NCBI RefSeq assembly: GCF_000403135.1
Contig: NZ_AQPN01000044.1
Coordinates: forward strand, 1 to 63,625
Direction of reading: 5' to 3'
Origin: Arcticibacter svalbardensis MN12-7
GTDB lineage: Bacteria; Bacteroidota; Bacteroidia; Sphingobacteriales; Sphingobacteriaceae
DNA length: 63,625 nt
Positions within the stretch are counted from its first letter, which is position 1, and each line of letters starts with the position of its first letter. Both the position numbers and the translations under genes were made by a program. Positions 18,212 through 27,430 of this stretch are shown here, piece by piece. A model generated the notes under the pieces. It searched no databases and was not told where the DNA came from. It saw only the letters and a program-made list of their open reading frames with translations.

Positions 18212-18937
18212 ATGAAACGATTATTAAAGCGGTCACACCGATATTTATATTTTATCAACGTATTCTTCTATTTTACACTGCTCTATCCCTTTTTATATTA
18301 TTTCTCCAGAAAGCGGGAGCGGTACCCTACATTGAATAAATGGAGGCGACTGTTTTCTTACCTGGCAACCCTTTCTTCCGGATTCAGATATAAATATCAT
18401 TTTGAGACGCCTATCGATTGGTCCCAATCCTATATCATCTGCGCCAACCATAGCTCCAACCTGGATATCCCGGCAATGGCCATCCTGGTAAAAGGTAATT
18501 ACGCTTTTATGGCCAAGGAGGAACTGCTGCATAACCCGGTCACCGGGTTATTTCTTGAAACGATCGATATCCCCTTGAACCGCAATAGCAAAATGTCATC
18601 CTTCAGGGCATTTAAACGTGCGGAAACTTACCTGAAATCAAATATTTCAGTCATTGTTTTTCCCGAGGGAGGTATTTCTGAACATTATCCTCCTCAGCTT
18701 GGCGAATTTAAAAATGGACCTTTTCGGTTAGCTATTGAATATAACCTGGCTATTATCCCGGTGAGTATCCCGGATAATTATAAAAATATGTGGGATGATG
18801 GATCAAAATATGGAAGTAGACCGGGAATTTGCCATATTTGTGTTCACGCTCCTGTTTTAACTCAAGGCTTAACTTCTCTGGATGCAGATGATTTGAAAGT
18901 GAAAGTATTTAATTTAATAAACAGCGGATTATTATAA
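18212..18937 (+). CDS. plsC: 1-acyl-sn-glycerol-3-phosphate acyltransferase
   Basis: 241 residues with an N-terminal hydrophobic helix (about 11-30), the acyltransferase motif NHSSNLD (His80 and Asp85 of HX4D), a middle motif PLNRNSK and FPEGGIS. It makes phosphatidic acid at the inner membrane. It is divergent from trpS with 41 bases between. TAATTTTG at 18197-18204 is a good -7 box only 7 bases before the ATG, so the transcript leader must be very short. Confidence 0.9.
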   Translation: MKRLLKRSHRYLYFINVFFYFTLLYPFLYYFSRKRERYPTLNKWRRLFSYLATLSSGFRYKYHFETPIDWSQSYIICANHSSNLDIPAMAILVKGNYAFMAKEELLHNPVTGLFLETIDIPLNRNSKMSSFRAFKRAETYLKSNISVIVFPEGGISEHYPPQLGEFKNGPFRLAIEYNLAIIPVSIPDNYKNMWDDGSKYGSRPGICHICVHAPVLTQGLTSLDADDLKVKVFNLINSGLL

Positions 18938-18980
18938 ATTACAAGACCTGTTCAAATGATACAGGAAAAATAGAATATAC

Positions 18981-19274
18981 ATGAAATTAGACTATCAAAC
19001 TATCGAACGTATGGCCCACCTGGCCAGACTAGAAGTAAGTGAAGTTGAAAAGGTATCTTTATTGAAAGATATGGAAAACATCCTGAGCTTTATGGAAAAG
19101 CTTAACGAGTTGGACACTAGTGGAGTAGAGCCGCTTATTTATCTGAATGATGAAGTGAATGTTTTAAGGGACGATGTGGAGAAGAATGATATTTGTCCCG
19201 CTGAAGCTTTGAAAAATGCTCCTCTTCATGACGATGTATACTTTAAAGTAGCTAAAGTAATTGAGAGAAATTGA
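18981..19274 (+). CDS. gatC: Asp-tRNA(Asn)/Glu-tRNA(Gln) amidotransferase subunit C
   Basis: 97 residues, typical for GatC: YQTIERMAHLARLEVSE at the start, then the MEKLNELDTSGVEPL and LRDDV segments. It stabilises the GatAB amidotransferase that makes Gln-tRNA(Gln) and/or Asn-tRNA(Asn). gatA and gatB are not in the window. Downstream is an ABC ATPase gene, 36 bases away. Confidence 0.95.
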   Translation: MKLDYQTIERMAHLARLEVSEVEKVSLLKDMENILSFMEKLNELDTSGVEPLIYLNDEVNVLRDDVEKNDICPAEALKNAPLHDDVYFKVAKVIERN

Positions 19275-19310
19275 TATGTAACATATCTTAATTTAAAGAA
19301 TCTAACCTGT

Positions 19311-20072
19311 ATGCAAAATGAGCCGCTAATCATCATCAAAGAAGTTGGAAGAAAGTATGTCATTGGTTCCGAAATTATTCATGCTTTGAAATCAGTAACA
19401 CTGAATATCAACAAAGGTGAATTTGTGGCATTAATGGGACCCTCTGGTTCCGGGAAATCCACATTGATGAACATATTAGGCTGTCTGGACACCCCCAGCA
19501 AAGGCGAATATATATTAAATGGGATTCATGTAAGTGAAATGACCGAAAACGAACTTGCTGAAGTTCGTAATAAAGAAATTGGATTTGTCTTTCAAACCTT
19601 TAATCTTTTGCCCAGAGCGAGTTCACTGGATAATGTGTCCTTACCATTAGTGTATGCAGGAGTATCAAAGACTGAGCGGAATGAAAGGGCATATAAGGCC
19701 CTGGAGAACGTTGGGTTAGGAAATAGGGTCGATCATAAGCCTAATGAGCTTTCGGGGGGTCAGCGCCAGCGTGTAGCGGTTGCACGTGCATTGATTAATA
19801 ATCCATCTATTATTTTAGCTGATGAGCCTACCGGTAACCTCGATACCCGTACATCGGTAGAAATAATGGGACTTCTGGAAGAGATCCATCTTAAGGGGAA
19901 TACCATCATTCTGGTTACTCATGAGGAAGATATCGCACAGCATGCGCATCGTATTGTTCGGATGAGAGATGGTTTAATTGAAAGCGATTATCCTAATGAA
20001 CATATTAAAAAAGTATCTCCACGTTTGCAAGACCTGGAAGATAATGGCGTAGACTTTGAACAAATCAACTAA
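19311..20072 (+). CDS. ABC transporter ATP-binding protein, LolD/MacB type (orphan)
   Basis: 253 residues with Walker [10 protein letters not shown] near residues 42-50, Q-loop VFQTFNLL, signature LSGGQRQR and Walker [11 protein letters not shown], and a VTHEED switch. The C-terminal extension is charged. No permease is adjacent; the nearest candidate is the FtsX/MacB-type permease at 23307, on the same strand but 3.2 kb away. Its operon partners are gatC upstream and the cobalamin adenosyltransferase one base downstream. Confidence 0.92.
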   Translation: MQNEPLIIIKEVGRKYVIGSEIIHALKSVTLNINKGEFVALMGPSGSGKSTLMNILGCLDTPSKGEYILNGIHVSEMTENELAEVRNKEIGFVFQTFNLLPRASSLDNVSLPLVYAGVSKTERNERAYKALENVGLGNRVDHKPNELSGGQRQRVAVARALINNPSIILADEPTGNLDTRTSVEIMGLLEEIHLKGNTIILVTHEEDIAQHAHRIVRMRDGLIESDYPNEHIKKVSPRLQDLEDNGVDFEQIN

Positions 20073-20073
20073 A

Positions 20074-20619
20074 ATGAAGATTTATACCAAGACCGGAGAT
20101 GCAGGACTAACTTCGCTTATTGGTGGAGTACGTGTTTCTAAAGCAGATATACGTCTCGATGCCTATGGCACGGTAGATGAATTAAATTCATACATTGGAT
20201 TAATTCGCGATCAGGAAATTACTTCAGCCCAAAAAGATGCTTTAATGCAAGTGCAGGAGCATTTGTTTATTATGGGGGCGCTACTGGCTGCTGATAATGA
20301 AAAATCGAGAATGAAACTTCCCGGACTTTATCCCGCTGATATTGAACAGTTGGAGCATGGAATTGATGCCATGCAACAGGAATTAGCACCTTTAAAAAAC
20401 TTTATACTGCCAGGCGGTTCTACACTGATTTCATTTTGCCATATAGCCCGATGTGTGTGTCGGCGTGCCGAACGAATTATCGTTCATTTGTCACAAGATA
20501 GTGCTGTAGAAGATCTTATCATGATTTATTTGAACCGTTTAAGCGACTATTTGTTCGTCTTAGCAAGGAAAGTAGCTATGGATAACCAAATACCCGAAAA
20601 TAAGTGGTTCCCAAGGTAA
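20074..20619 (+). CDS. Cob(I)yrinic acid a,c-diamide adenosyltransferase, PduO type
   Basis: The ATG at 20074 (MKIYTKTGDAG) is preferred to an in-frame start at 20056, because it begins with the family's N-terminal ATP-binding motif and follows the previous stop by one base. The 181 residues include TKTGDAGLTSL, AYGTVDELNS, CRRAERI and YLNRLSDYLF, all hallmarks of PduO/CobO-like adenosyltransferases. It converts cob(I)alamin to adenosylcobalamin. Its link to the upstream ABC ATPase looks positional only. Confidence 0.93.
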   Translation: MKIYTKTGDAGLTSLIGGVRVSKADIRLDAYGTVDELNSYIGLIRDQEITSAQKDALMQVQEHLFIMGALLAADNEKSRMKLPGLYPADIEQLEHGIDAMQQELAPLKNFILPGGSTLISFCHIARCVCRRAERIIVHLSQDSAVEDLIMIYLNRLSDYLFVLARKVAMDNQIPENKWFPR

Positions 20620-20640
20620 TTACTGGTCAAAAAAAAATAC

Positions 20641-20672
20641 TTGAAAAAATAATAAATTTTATTATACTTTTG
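20641..20672 (+). promoter_or_regulatory. Promoter of the DUF2795 gene
   Basis: TTG at 20641-20643 and TACTTTTG (a TAnnTTTG box) at 20665-20672, spaced 21 bases, a little longer than the usual 19. The ATG follows 32 bases later. The region is otherwise A-rich. Confidence 0.6.
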
Positions 20673-20704
20673 CGAAAATAATAAAAACTAAAATTCTAAG
20701 AAAT

Positions 20705-20926
20705 ATGTATTGGACATTAGAATTGGCATCCCACTTGGAAGACGCTCCCTGGCCAGCAACTAAGGATGAACTAATAGACTACGGAATCCGTTCTGGAGCT
20801 CCAGTTGAAGTGATAGAAAATTTGCAGGCGCTGGAAGATGACGGCGAGCCATATGAGAACATTGAAGAGATCTGGCCGGATTATCCGACTAAAGATGATT
20901 TCTTCTTTAACGAAGATGAGTATTAA
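20705..20926 (+). CDS. DUF2795 domain-containing small acidic protein
   Basis: 73 residues, strongly acidic (long runs with Asp/Glu, ending FFFNEDEY). The sequence MYWTLELASHLEDAPWP, with KDELIDYGIRSGAP and EEIWPDYPTKDDF, is the very conserved DUF2795 protein of Bacteroidota. It is cytosolic and of unknown function. It has its own promoter and terminator, so it is a single-gene unit. Confidence 0.88.
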   Translation: MYWTLELASHLEDAPWPATKDELIDYGIRSGAPVEVIENLQALEDDGEPYENIEEIWPDYPTKDDFFFNEDEY

Positions 20927-20937
20927 AAATTAGCCTT

Positions 20938-20961
20938 GCCCTTAAGCAGGGCTTTTTTTTT
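20938..20961 (+). terminator. Terminator of the DUF2795 gene
   Basis: GCCCT / AGGGC stem with loop TAAGC, followed by nine T, 12 bases after the stop codon. Confidence 0.88.
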
Positions 20962-21066
20962 GCCCTTTTTTATTTGAATAAAGAATTTTAAAAAAAAATA
21001 AACAAAGAAGCTCTTTTTACATTCTTATGGTATAAATTCTTAATCTATCACGAAAAAATTAGTACT

Positions 21067-21219
21067 ATGGGAAATTTACTTTATTTGATTGCAGTTGTCT
21101 TGATAATTATCTGGGCAATAAGTTTTTTTGGAGGATTCTATACTGGCGGTATCATTCATGTTTTAATAGTAATTGCAATTATTGCAATATTACTACGGGT
21201 CATCAGAGGTGCTGCTTAA
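21067..21219 (+). CDS. Lmo0937/DUF5670-like small membrane protein
   Basis: A 50-residue open frame starting MGNLLYLIAVVLIIIWAISF and ending LLRVIRGAA. Two hydrophobic helices are separated by a Gly-rich turn (GGFYTGG). Length, sequence and layout match the lmo0937-type membrane protein family widespread in Bacteroidota and Firmicutes; the function is unknown. A terminator follows at 21244, so the gene is a short monocistronic unit. Confidence 0.85.
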   Translation: MGNLLYLIAVVLIIIWAISFFGGFYTGGIIHVLIVIAIIAILLRVIRGAA

Positions 21220-21243
21220 TAAATTTGCTTAAAAATAATGCTT

Positions 21244-21275
21244 TAAGACCTGCTGAATAAGCGGGTCTTTTTTTA
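21244..21275 (+). terminator. Terminator of the Lmo0937-like gene
   Basis: AAGACCTGC / GCGGGTCTT stem (one wobble pair) with loop TGAATAA and seven T. It touches the stop codon of the convergent ispD gene, so it may separate both units. Confidence 0.85.
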
Positions 21276-21947
21276 TGCCTTAGAACTTAGAAACAAGGAG
21301 GCAACGGCTAAATCTTCGATGTAAGTTATTTTTATATTAGAAGCATGACCCTGGGTGGTAAATATCGTATATCCCGCATGTTCAACAACAGATGCGTCAT
21401 CTGTAAAGAGTTGTGAATATAATTGATTGTAGGCCTTCTTAAGTACCTTATATTTGAATACCTGTGGGGTTTGCACAATCAATATGTCATCTCTTGAAAT
21501 AGACACCGTCGTTGAGCCGTTTATTTTCCTTAAAGAATCCTTGCTTGGAATTACAGGTATTACCGCTTCTTTCACTGTAGCCTCATCAAAACAGCGGGCA
21601 ATCAGCTCTTCGTGAATTACAGGTCGTACTGCATCGTGAACTGCAATAATTGAATCTTCGTTGGTAATGGCCTGAACTGCATTTTTGACGGAGTCAAATC
21701 GTTGGGCACCTCCCGGTATAATGGTATGGGGAATAAAAAAATTGTGCTGAACACAAAGATCTTTCCAATAGGAAATATAATCGGTGTTCAGCACAATTAA
21801 AATTTCAGGCTGATAGGATGAATGATAGAAAGCCTCAATGGTATGCATCATGACAGGCTTTCCGAGCAATAAGTGAAATTGCTTGGGAAGGTCAGCTTGC
21901 ATTCGCTTTCCTGATCCACCGGCAACAATTATTGCATAATAGTGCAT
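21273..21947 (-). CDS. ispD: 2-C-methyl-D-erythritol 4-phosphate cytidylyltransferase
   Basis: 224 residues with the nucleotide-binding motif AGGSGKRMQADLPKQF, HDAVRPVI and TDDASVVE. It is the CTP-dependent third step of the MEP isoprenoid pathway. It begins at the base directly after the queA stop, so the pair is co-transcribed. It converges on the Lmo0937-like gene. Confidence 0.96.
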   Translation of the reverse strand: MHYYAIIVAGGSGKRMQADLPKQFHLLLGKPVMMHTIEAFYHSSYQPEILIVLNTDYISYWKDLCVQHNFFIPHTIIPGGAQRFDSVKNAVQAITNEDSIIAVHDAVRPVIHEELIARCFDEATVKEAVIPVIPSKDSLRKINGSTTVSISRDDILIVQTPQVFKYKVLKKAYNQLYSQLFTDDASVVEHAGYTIFTTQGHASNIKITYIEDLAVASLFLSSKA

Positions 21948-22997
21948 TTAGATAATCAGCATGGCATCACCATAGCTGTAGAAACGGTATTTCTCTTTTA
22001 CCGCAACTTCATATGCGTTCATCACACTTTCGTAACCTCCAAAAGCGGAGATCATCATTAATAAAGTGGATTCAGGTGTGTGAAAGTTAGTGATCATACT
22101 GTTGGCAATACTAAATTCGTATGGAGGGAAAATAAACTTACTGGTCCAGTCATTTGCTGGTTTAAGTTTCTTTCCTGCAGATACTGCTGATTCAACGGCA
22201 CGCATACTGGTTGTACCAACGGCACAAATCTTACGTTTTTCATCTAAAGCGTTATTAACCATATCAGCAGTTGGCTGATCGATAATAAATTGCTCCGAAT
22301 CCATCTTATGTTTTGTCAGATCCTCTACTTCAACAGCACGGAAGGTACCAAGACCTACGTGTAAAGTTACCTCTGCAAATTCAACGCCTTTTAATTCCAG
22401 ACGTTTCATCAGTTCGCGACTAAAATGCATACCTGCAGTAGGGGCTGCAACAGCTCCTTCATTTTTTGCAAATATAGTTTGGTAACGTTCTTTATCTTCT
22501 GCGGTCGCCTTACGCTTTATATATTTTGGAAGAGGTGTTTCTCCAAGGATTTCAATATTCCTTCTGAACTCTTCATTTGTTCCGTCAAAAAGGAATCGGA
22601 TCGTACGTCCGCGGGATGTAGTGTTATCTACAACTTCGGCAACTAACAGATCATTGTCTCCAAAATAAAGTTTATTACCTACACGTATTTTACGTGCCGG
22701 ATCTACTAAAACATCCCATAAACGTAACTCCTTATTTAGCTCACGTAGTAGGAATACTTCAATAGTTGCACCTGTTTTTTCTTTATTGCCGTACATACGG
22801 GCAGGAAAAACCTTGGTGTTATTTAAAATCATAACGTCTTTTTCATCAAAATAATTGATGACGTCTTTAAATATTTTGTGCTCTATCGCTCCAGTATTGC
22901 GGTCAAGTACCATTAAACGTGCTTCATCCCGCTGATCCGAAGGAGTAGTTGCTATTAATGAATCAGGTAGATCGAATTTAAACTGGGATAATTTCAT
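21948..22997 (-). CDS. queA: S-adenosylmethionine:tRNA ribosyltransferase-isomerase
   Basis: 349 residues of the standard QueA type: [14 protein letters not shown] at the start, [30 protein letters not shown] and a late [11 protein letters not shown]. It transfers and isomerises the ribosyl moiety of SAM onto preQ1 in tRNA to give epoxyqueuosine. A queuosine-precursor transporter lies at 37086, which fits use of salvaged precursors. It heads the queA-ispD pair. Confidence 0.97.
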   Translation of the reverse strand: MKLSQFKFDLPDSLIATTPSDQRDEARLMVLDRNTGAIEHKIFKDVINYFDEKDVMILNNTKVFPARMYGNKEKTGATIEVFLLRELNKELRLWDVLVDPARKIRVGNKLYFGDNDLLVAEVVDNTTSRGRTIRFLFDGTNEEFRRNIEILGETPLPKYIKRKATAEDKERYQTIFAKNEGAVAAPTAGMHFSRELMKRLELKGVEFAEVTLHVGLGTFRAVEVEDLTKHKMDSEQFIIDQPTADMVNNALDEKRKICAVGTTSMRAVESAVSAGKKLKPANDWTSKFIFPPYEFSIANSMITNFHTPESTLLMMISAFGGYESVMNAYEVAVKEKYRFYSYGDAMLII

Positions 22998-23023
22998 ATA
23001 AGAGTAATACTAATTTCAGGGCG

Positions 23024-23031
23024 CAAAGTTA
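23024..23031 (-). promoter_or_regulatory. -7 promoter box of queA-ispD
   Basis: TAACTTTG on the minus strand fits TAnnTTTG and lies 26 bases before the queA ATG. No clear TTG is found 19 bases upstream of it. Confidence 0.5.
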
Positions 23032-23138
23032 CTAAAAAATATTTCTATTATTTAATCTTTTCATAATGAACTAATAGCGTGCGTCATATGTTGGAACCCG
23101 CTGGATACATAAGAGCGGGCTAGTTCGCTTTACACTCG

Positions 23139-23204
23139 ACCCTTGCAGCTTGGTTCACCCTGAAAACAGCTGTTTTCAGCCAGCTGCAACGAACAAGCAA
23201 GGGT
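23139..23204. repeat. Long imperfect inverted repeat around a 20-base perfect palindrome
   Basis: The centre (23160-23179) is a perfect palindrome, CTGAAAACAG/CTGTTTTCAG. Outer arms also pair: ACCCTTGC (23139-23146) with GCAAGGGT (23197-23204), and GGTTC (23152-23156) with GAAC (23191-23194). The rest of the 309-base gap between queA and the ABC permease shows no gene. There is no T-run, so it does not look like an ordinary terminator. It could be a structured RNA, an intergenic repeat unit or a protein-binding site. Confidence 0.6.
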
Positions 23205-23306
23205 GCTACATCGAAGCTGACTCCTACACGATACCAACTTGGTTTGATGATGCTATATTTATCACCCTTTGTAACTTTTAATTTGTAATTTCATCTAACC
23301 TGCAAT

Positions 23307-24554
23307 ATGATCGTATTAAAACTAATTCTGGAGAGTTTTAACTTTGCGTTTTCTTCTTTGAAGGAGAACAAGTTACGGACATTTTTGTCCCTGATAGGCA
23401 TTACTATTGGTATCATGACTATTATAGGTGTCTTTTCGGCTGTTGATACGCTACGCAATAATCTGCAGAGCAGTGTGGATAAATTAGGAAGTAACACCGT
23501 TTATGTTCAAAAATGGCCATGGGAATTTGGTGGCGATTATCAATGGTGGAAATACATGAACCGACCTACTCCAACCTTACGAGATTTTGAAAAAGTGAAG
23601 GAACGGGCTACCAATGCGGAAGCGGTTTCTTATAGTGTTTGGGCGGGTAATCGTACTGTAAAATATAGAAGTAATAGTGTGGAAGGTGCTGAGATTTCAG
23701 CGGTTACACATGATTATTACAAGACATGGAGCTTTGATCTGGAAGATGGACGCTATTTTTCGGAAGCTGAATCTAAGGTAGGGAGCCCTATTGCTCTTAT
23801 AGGCTTTTCATTAGCGCAGGGTTTGTTTCCAAATCAGAGGGCGGTAGGAAAAGATATTAAGGTGATGGGAAGGAATATCAAAATTATTGGTGTTTTTAAA
23901 GAGGAGGGAGAGGATATGCTTGGAACTTCTGCTGATAAAACAATATTGCTTCCTTTAAACTTTGCCAGGAACGTGATTGACATTCAGAATGAACAATATG
24001 GTCCTCAGATTTCTGTTCGTGGCAAACCTGGTGTACCAGTGGAGGAACTGGAAAGCGAACTTAAAGGAATCATGCGCTCGGTTCATCGTTTGAGTCCAAA
24101 AATGGATGATAATTTTGCCTTGAACAAATCAACTATTCTTACGGCTCAACTGGATAGCATGTTTGCCGTGGTCAACCTTGCTGGTGGTGTAATCGGGATC
24201 TTCTCGATCCTGGTTGGTGGATTTGGGATTGCCAATATCATGTTCGTATCTGTAAAAGAACGTACTAATATTATCGGAATTCAAAAGTCTTTGGGTGCTA
24301 AAAACTACTTTATTTTGCTTCAATTCCTCATCGAAGCTGTTGCCCTTTGTTTAATGGGAGGACTGATTGGATTGGGGATTGTCTACCTGCTGGCCTTTAT
24401 TTTGAATATCGTAACAGATGTTGATATTATAGTGGATATGAGTAAAGTGGTTTTAATGTTTATTCTTTCAACTGCAATAGGACTTATTTCAGGGATTATT
24501 CCGGCTTTTATGGCATCGCGACTTGATCCTGTTGAAGCTATAAGAAGCAAATAA
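23307..24554 (+). CDS. ABC transporter permease, MacB/FtsX type (orphan)
   Basis: 415 residues: an N-terminal helix after SLKENKLRTFLS, a large periplasmic domain, and three C-terminal helices with the loop VKERTNIIGIQKSLGAK. The closing DPVEAIRSK is typical of MacB/LolE-like permeases. No ATPase gene is adjacent; the orphan LolD/MacB-type ATPase at 19311 may serve it. The substrate is unknown. It ends 49 bases before the convergent heptose kinase gene. Confidence 0.9.
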   Translation: MIVLKLILESFNFAFSSLKENKLRTFLSLIGITIGIMTIIGVFSAVDTLRNNLQSSVDKLGSNTVYVQKWPWEFGGDYQWWKYMNRPTPTLRDFEKVKERATNAEAVSYSVWAGNRTVKYRSNSVEGAEISAVTHDYYKTWSFDLEDGRYFSEAESKVGSPIALIGFSLAQGLFPNQRAVGKDIKVMGRNIKIIGVFKEEGEDMLGTSADKTILLPLNFARNVIDIQNEQYGPQISVRGKPGVPVEELESELKGIMRSVHRLSPKMDDNFALNKSTILTAQLDSMFAVVNLAGGVIGIFSILVGGFGIANIMFVSVKERTNIIGIQKSLGAKNYFILLQFLIEAVALCLMGGLIGLGIVYLLAFILNIVTDVDIIVDMSKVVLMFILSTAIGLISGIIPAFMASRLDPVEAIRSK

Positions 24555-24603
24555 GTAAGGGTTTCCTGAAAATTAACTGAAGTTTTCTTGTAGAATAATG
24601 GCC

Positions 24604-25581
24604 TTATTTAAGTGCTATCGATTCCTTTAGTAAATGCGCTTTGTCGATGGACACGACGCCTACATGTTCGCAAACCAGTCCACCAGCCAGATTTGAAACG
24701 GCGGCAGTTGTAAATACATCCAGTCCACTAGCCAAACATACCGCTGCTGTAGCAATCACCGTATCGCCGGCACCTGAAACATCGGCTATCTTTCTGATAT
24801 GCGCTGGGATAAGTCTTTTCTGATCATTTGACTGCATAAATACGCCTAACTCTGACAAAGTAACCATAATGTAATCAGCGTTCAAGTGCGTCTTAATTTG
24901 TTTTACAGCAGACTCCAGATCTTTCATCTGGCGCATATCGATCTCCACTTTTAGTCCCTCGCGGAGTTCTTTCAGGTTGGGTTTAAATAGAGTTACATTC
25001 GCGTATTTAAGAAAATTCCTTTTTTTAGGGTCAACAACGGTAATGATATTCTTCTTCTTAGATTCGGATACGATTTCGGTTATCAACTGCTGACTGATCA
25101 CTCCCTTGTCGTAATCCTGAAATATGATTGCGTGAATCTCCTTGCTGTTGATGAGGGTTTTAATTTTATCGATGAGCTGGCCGGAGTGTTCCTGACTCAG
25201 TAGGGCATCAGTTTCTTCATCGATCCGGAGCATCTGTTGGTTCTGACCAATCACCCTGGTTTTAACAGTGGTAGGGCGGTCGTTCAGGCTGATTATTCCT
25301 TCAGCAGATAGTTCATGATCTTCCAGTAAATGCAGAAAGGCTGCACCTTCGATATCATTCCCGATTACCGAACAGATTAATGGGGTAGCACCAAGGGATT
25401 GGATGTTTAGTGCCACGTTAGCTGCACCGCCAAGGCGATTTTCGCGTTTATGTACAGAAACTACAGGGACAGGAGCCTCTGGGGAAATGCGGTCTACATT
25501 TCCCCAAAGGTATGAATCCATCATGACGTCTCCTATGATTAGAATGTTCAATTCACTGAACTTTCTGAACAGGTCTATCAT
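24604..25581 (-). CDS. rfaE1: D-glycero-beta-D-manno-heptose-7-phosphate kinase (RfaE1-like PfkB kinase)
   Basis: 325 residues of the ribokinase fold: GGAANVALNIQSLGA (substrate site) and DVSGAGDTVIA with the catalytic Asp. DVMMDSYLWGNVDRISPEAPVPV is the usual HldE N-terminal opening. The cytidylyltransferase half of HldE is absent, so this is the stand-alone kinase form. It phosphorylates heptose-7-P on the way to ADP-heptose for the LPS core. It overlaps the aminotransferase gene by 4 bases. Confidence 0.88.
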   Translation of the reverse strand: MIDLFRKFSELNILIIGDVMMDSYLWGNVDRISPEAPVPVVSVHKRENRLGGAANVALNIQSLGATPLICSVIGNDIEGAAFLHLLEDHELSAEGIISLNDRPTTVKTRVIGQNQQMLRIDEETDALLSQEHSGQLIDKIKTLINSKEIHAIIFQDYDKGVISQQLITEIVSESKKKNIITVVDPKKRNFLKYANVTLFKPNLKELREGLKVEIDMRQMKDLESAVKQIKTHLNADYIMVTLSELGVFMQSNDQKRLIPAHIRKIADVSGAGDTVIATAAVCLASGLDVFTTAAVSNLAGGLVCEHVGVVSIDKAHLLKESIALK

Positions 25582-26774
25582 TTTAATTTTGCTAATGCGC
25601 TCTTAATACGTGATGCGGCTTCGATTAGTTTCTCTTCTGAAGCAGCGTATGATATGCGGATTGAATTTTTATCTCCAAATCCATCGCCACTCACAACAGC
25701 CACATGTCCTGTATTCAATATATATAAGGCCAGTTCATCCGAAGTGTTAATTACTTCACCACTTTCTGAAGTTTTTCCAAAGAACGAACTCACATCAGGG
25801 AAGAAATAAAACGCACCACCAGGAAGGTTTACCTTCATTCCGGGAATATCTTTTAATAAACTATAAACAAGATTACGGCGTTTTTCAAATACAGCCCTCA
25901 TTGCGTTTACACTGTCCAGGTTACCGTTATAGGCAGCAACTCCTGCTTTTTGGCTGATGGAACAGGTTCCGGAAGTGGTTTGGCCTTGAAGTTTCTCGTT
26001 TGCTACGGCAATAGTTTTGTTGCTGGCGGAGAAACCTAATCTCCAGCCTGTCATTGCATAGGCTTTAGATAAACCGTTAATAATAATGACACGATCTTTA
26101 ATTTCAGCAAACTGAGCAATAGAAGCATGTTCACCAAGGAAATTGATGTGCTCATAAATCTCATCGGAAATAATATAAATATTGGGGTATTTTTCAAATA
26201 CTTTAGCCAGACCTGCAAGTTCGTCTTTGGTATAAACCGTTCCTGTAGGGTTATTTGGAGAGGAGAACATGAAGAGCTTAGTTTGTGGTGTAATGGCAGC
26301 TTCAAGTTCTTCAGGAGTGATTTTGAAATCAGATTCTAAAGTAGTATCGATAAATACAGATACTCCCTCTGCTAACTTAACCAGTTCGGAGTAAGATACC
26401 CAGTATGGAGTTGGAATGATAACTTCATCTCCAGGGTTTACCAGACTAAGTATGATGTTGGTTAGCGATTGTTTCGCACCTGTTGATACGACAATCTGAT
26501 CGAAAGTATAATCCAGATTATTTTCACGCTTTAACTTTTCAGCAATCGCTTTTCTCAATTCAGGATATCCCGGTACGGGTGTGTAGTAAGAAAAGTTTCC
26601 GTCAATTGCCTTTTTCGCTGCATCCTTTACAAAATCGGGCGTGTAAAAGTCTGTTTCTCCAAGACTAAGGCTGATCACATCAATGCCTTTTGCTGACAAC
26701 TCCCGACCGAGTTTTGACATCTTTAAAGTAGCCGACTCGTCGAGATTGTTTATGCGGTTAGATAAAATACTCAT
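25578..26774 (-). CDS. Pyridoxal-phosphate aminotransferase, aspartate aminotransferase type (class I)
   Basis: 398 residues. The PLP lysine lies in NGLSKAYAMTGWRLG, with SSPNNPTGTVY and DEIYEHI upstream and a C-terminal RISYAAS carrying the substrate Arg. It most resembles the 1-gamma aspartate aminotransferases of Bacteroidota. It probably interconverts aspartate/oxaloacetate with glutamate/2-oxoglutarate. It is coupled to the heptose kinase gene by a 4-base overlap. A perfect -7 box ends 4 bases before the ATG. Confidence 0.92.
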   Translation of the reverse strand: MSILSNRINNLDESATLKMSKLGRELSAKGIDVISLSLGETDFYTPDFVKDAAKKAIDGNFSYYTPVPGYPELRKAIAEKLKRENNLDYTFDQIVVSTGAKQSLTNIILSLVNPGDEVIIPTPYWVSYSELVKLAEGVSVFIDTTLESDFKITPEELEAAITPQTKLFMFSSPNNPTGTVYTKDELAGLAKVFEKYPNIYIISDEIYEHINFLGEHASIAQFAEIKDRVIIINGLSKAYAMTGWRLGFSASNKTIAVANEKLQGQTTSGTCSISQKAGVAAYNGNLDSVNAMRAVFEKRRNLVYSLLKDIPGMKVNLPGGAFYFFPDVSSFFGKTSESGEVINTSDELALYILNTGHVAVVSGDGFGDKNSIRISYAASEEKLIEAASRIKSALAKLK

Positions 26775-26778
26775 AGTA

Positions 26779-26786
26779 CAAATATA
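26779..26786 (-). promoter_or_regulatory. -7 box directly before the aminotransferase start
   Basis: TATATTTG on the minus strand is a perfect TAnnTTTG. It ends 4 bases before the ATG at 26774, which would make the mRNA leaderless or nearly so. No good TTG is found 19 bases upstream. Confidence 0.5.
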
Positions 26787-26821
26787 TATTAAAAGTGGTT
26801 TAAAGCTAAAGTGTAAGCTAA

Positions 26822-27430
26822 TTAAATGGAAATGTGTTTGGCCTGACTGATTATAAAGTCTTTATCGAGGACTTCGGTCTTTGCTATCGTATTGATTTCG
26901 ATGTTGTTGGCGTAGCTCCGTATGGCCTTTTCTGCATACTCATCATTTGGTCCATTTACAATTATTCTGGTTACAGGGATGTTTAGACTGTTCAGCAGCG
27001 ACAAACTGAGCAGGGTATGATTGATGCTGCCCAGGTAATGTCTGACAACAAGAATCACTTCGGCATCAAACTTTTTGATCAGGTCAACCATGTATTGGTT
27101 TTGATTTAAGGGAACCATAAGTCCCCCTGCACCCTCTATAACCAGCCGGTTAAGGGTATCCGGTAAATTGATCTGATCAAGGGAAATCTGTACCCCATCA
27201 AGGTCTGCGGATTTATGAGGAGAAAAAGGTTGCGTTAAACGGTAGGCCTCCGGATGAAAGACCGTTTTACTATTTGAGACCAGTGACTGTACTTTAAGGG
27301 TGTCAGAGTCATGCAAATCACCGGATTGGATGGGTTTCCAATAGTCCGCCTGAAGCTTTTCGGTTAATATAGCGGACACCACGGTTTTCCCTATGCCGGT
27401 GTCAATGCTTGTGATGAACAATGGTTTCAT
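26822..27430 (-). CDS. bioD: Dethiobiotin synthase
   Basis: 202 residues with the P-loop-like TSIDTGIGKTVVS at the N-terminus, KPIQSGD, and VIEGAGGLMVPL. It closes the ureido ring of biotin using CO2 and ATP. It overlaps bioF by 4 bases; bioB is 23 kb away in this window, and bioA, bioC and bioH are not present. Confidence 0.93.
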   Translation of the reverse strand: MKPLFITSIDTGIGKTVVSAILTEKLQADYWKPIQSGDLHDSDTLKVQSLVSNSKTVFHPEAYRLTQPFSPHKSADLDGVQISLDQINLPDTLNRLVIEGAGGLMVPLNQNQYMVDLIKKFDAEVILVVRHYLGSINHTLLSLSLLNSLNIPVTRIIVNGPNDEYAEKAIRSYANNIEINTIAKTEVLDKDFIISQAKHISI

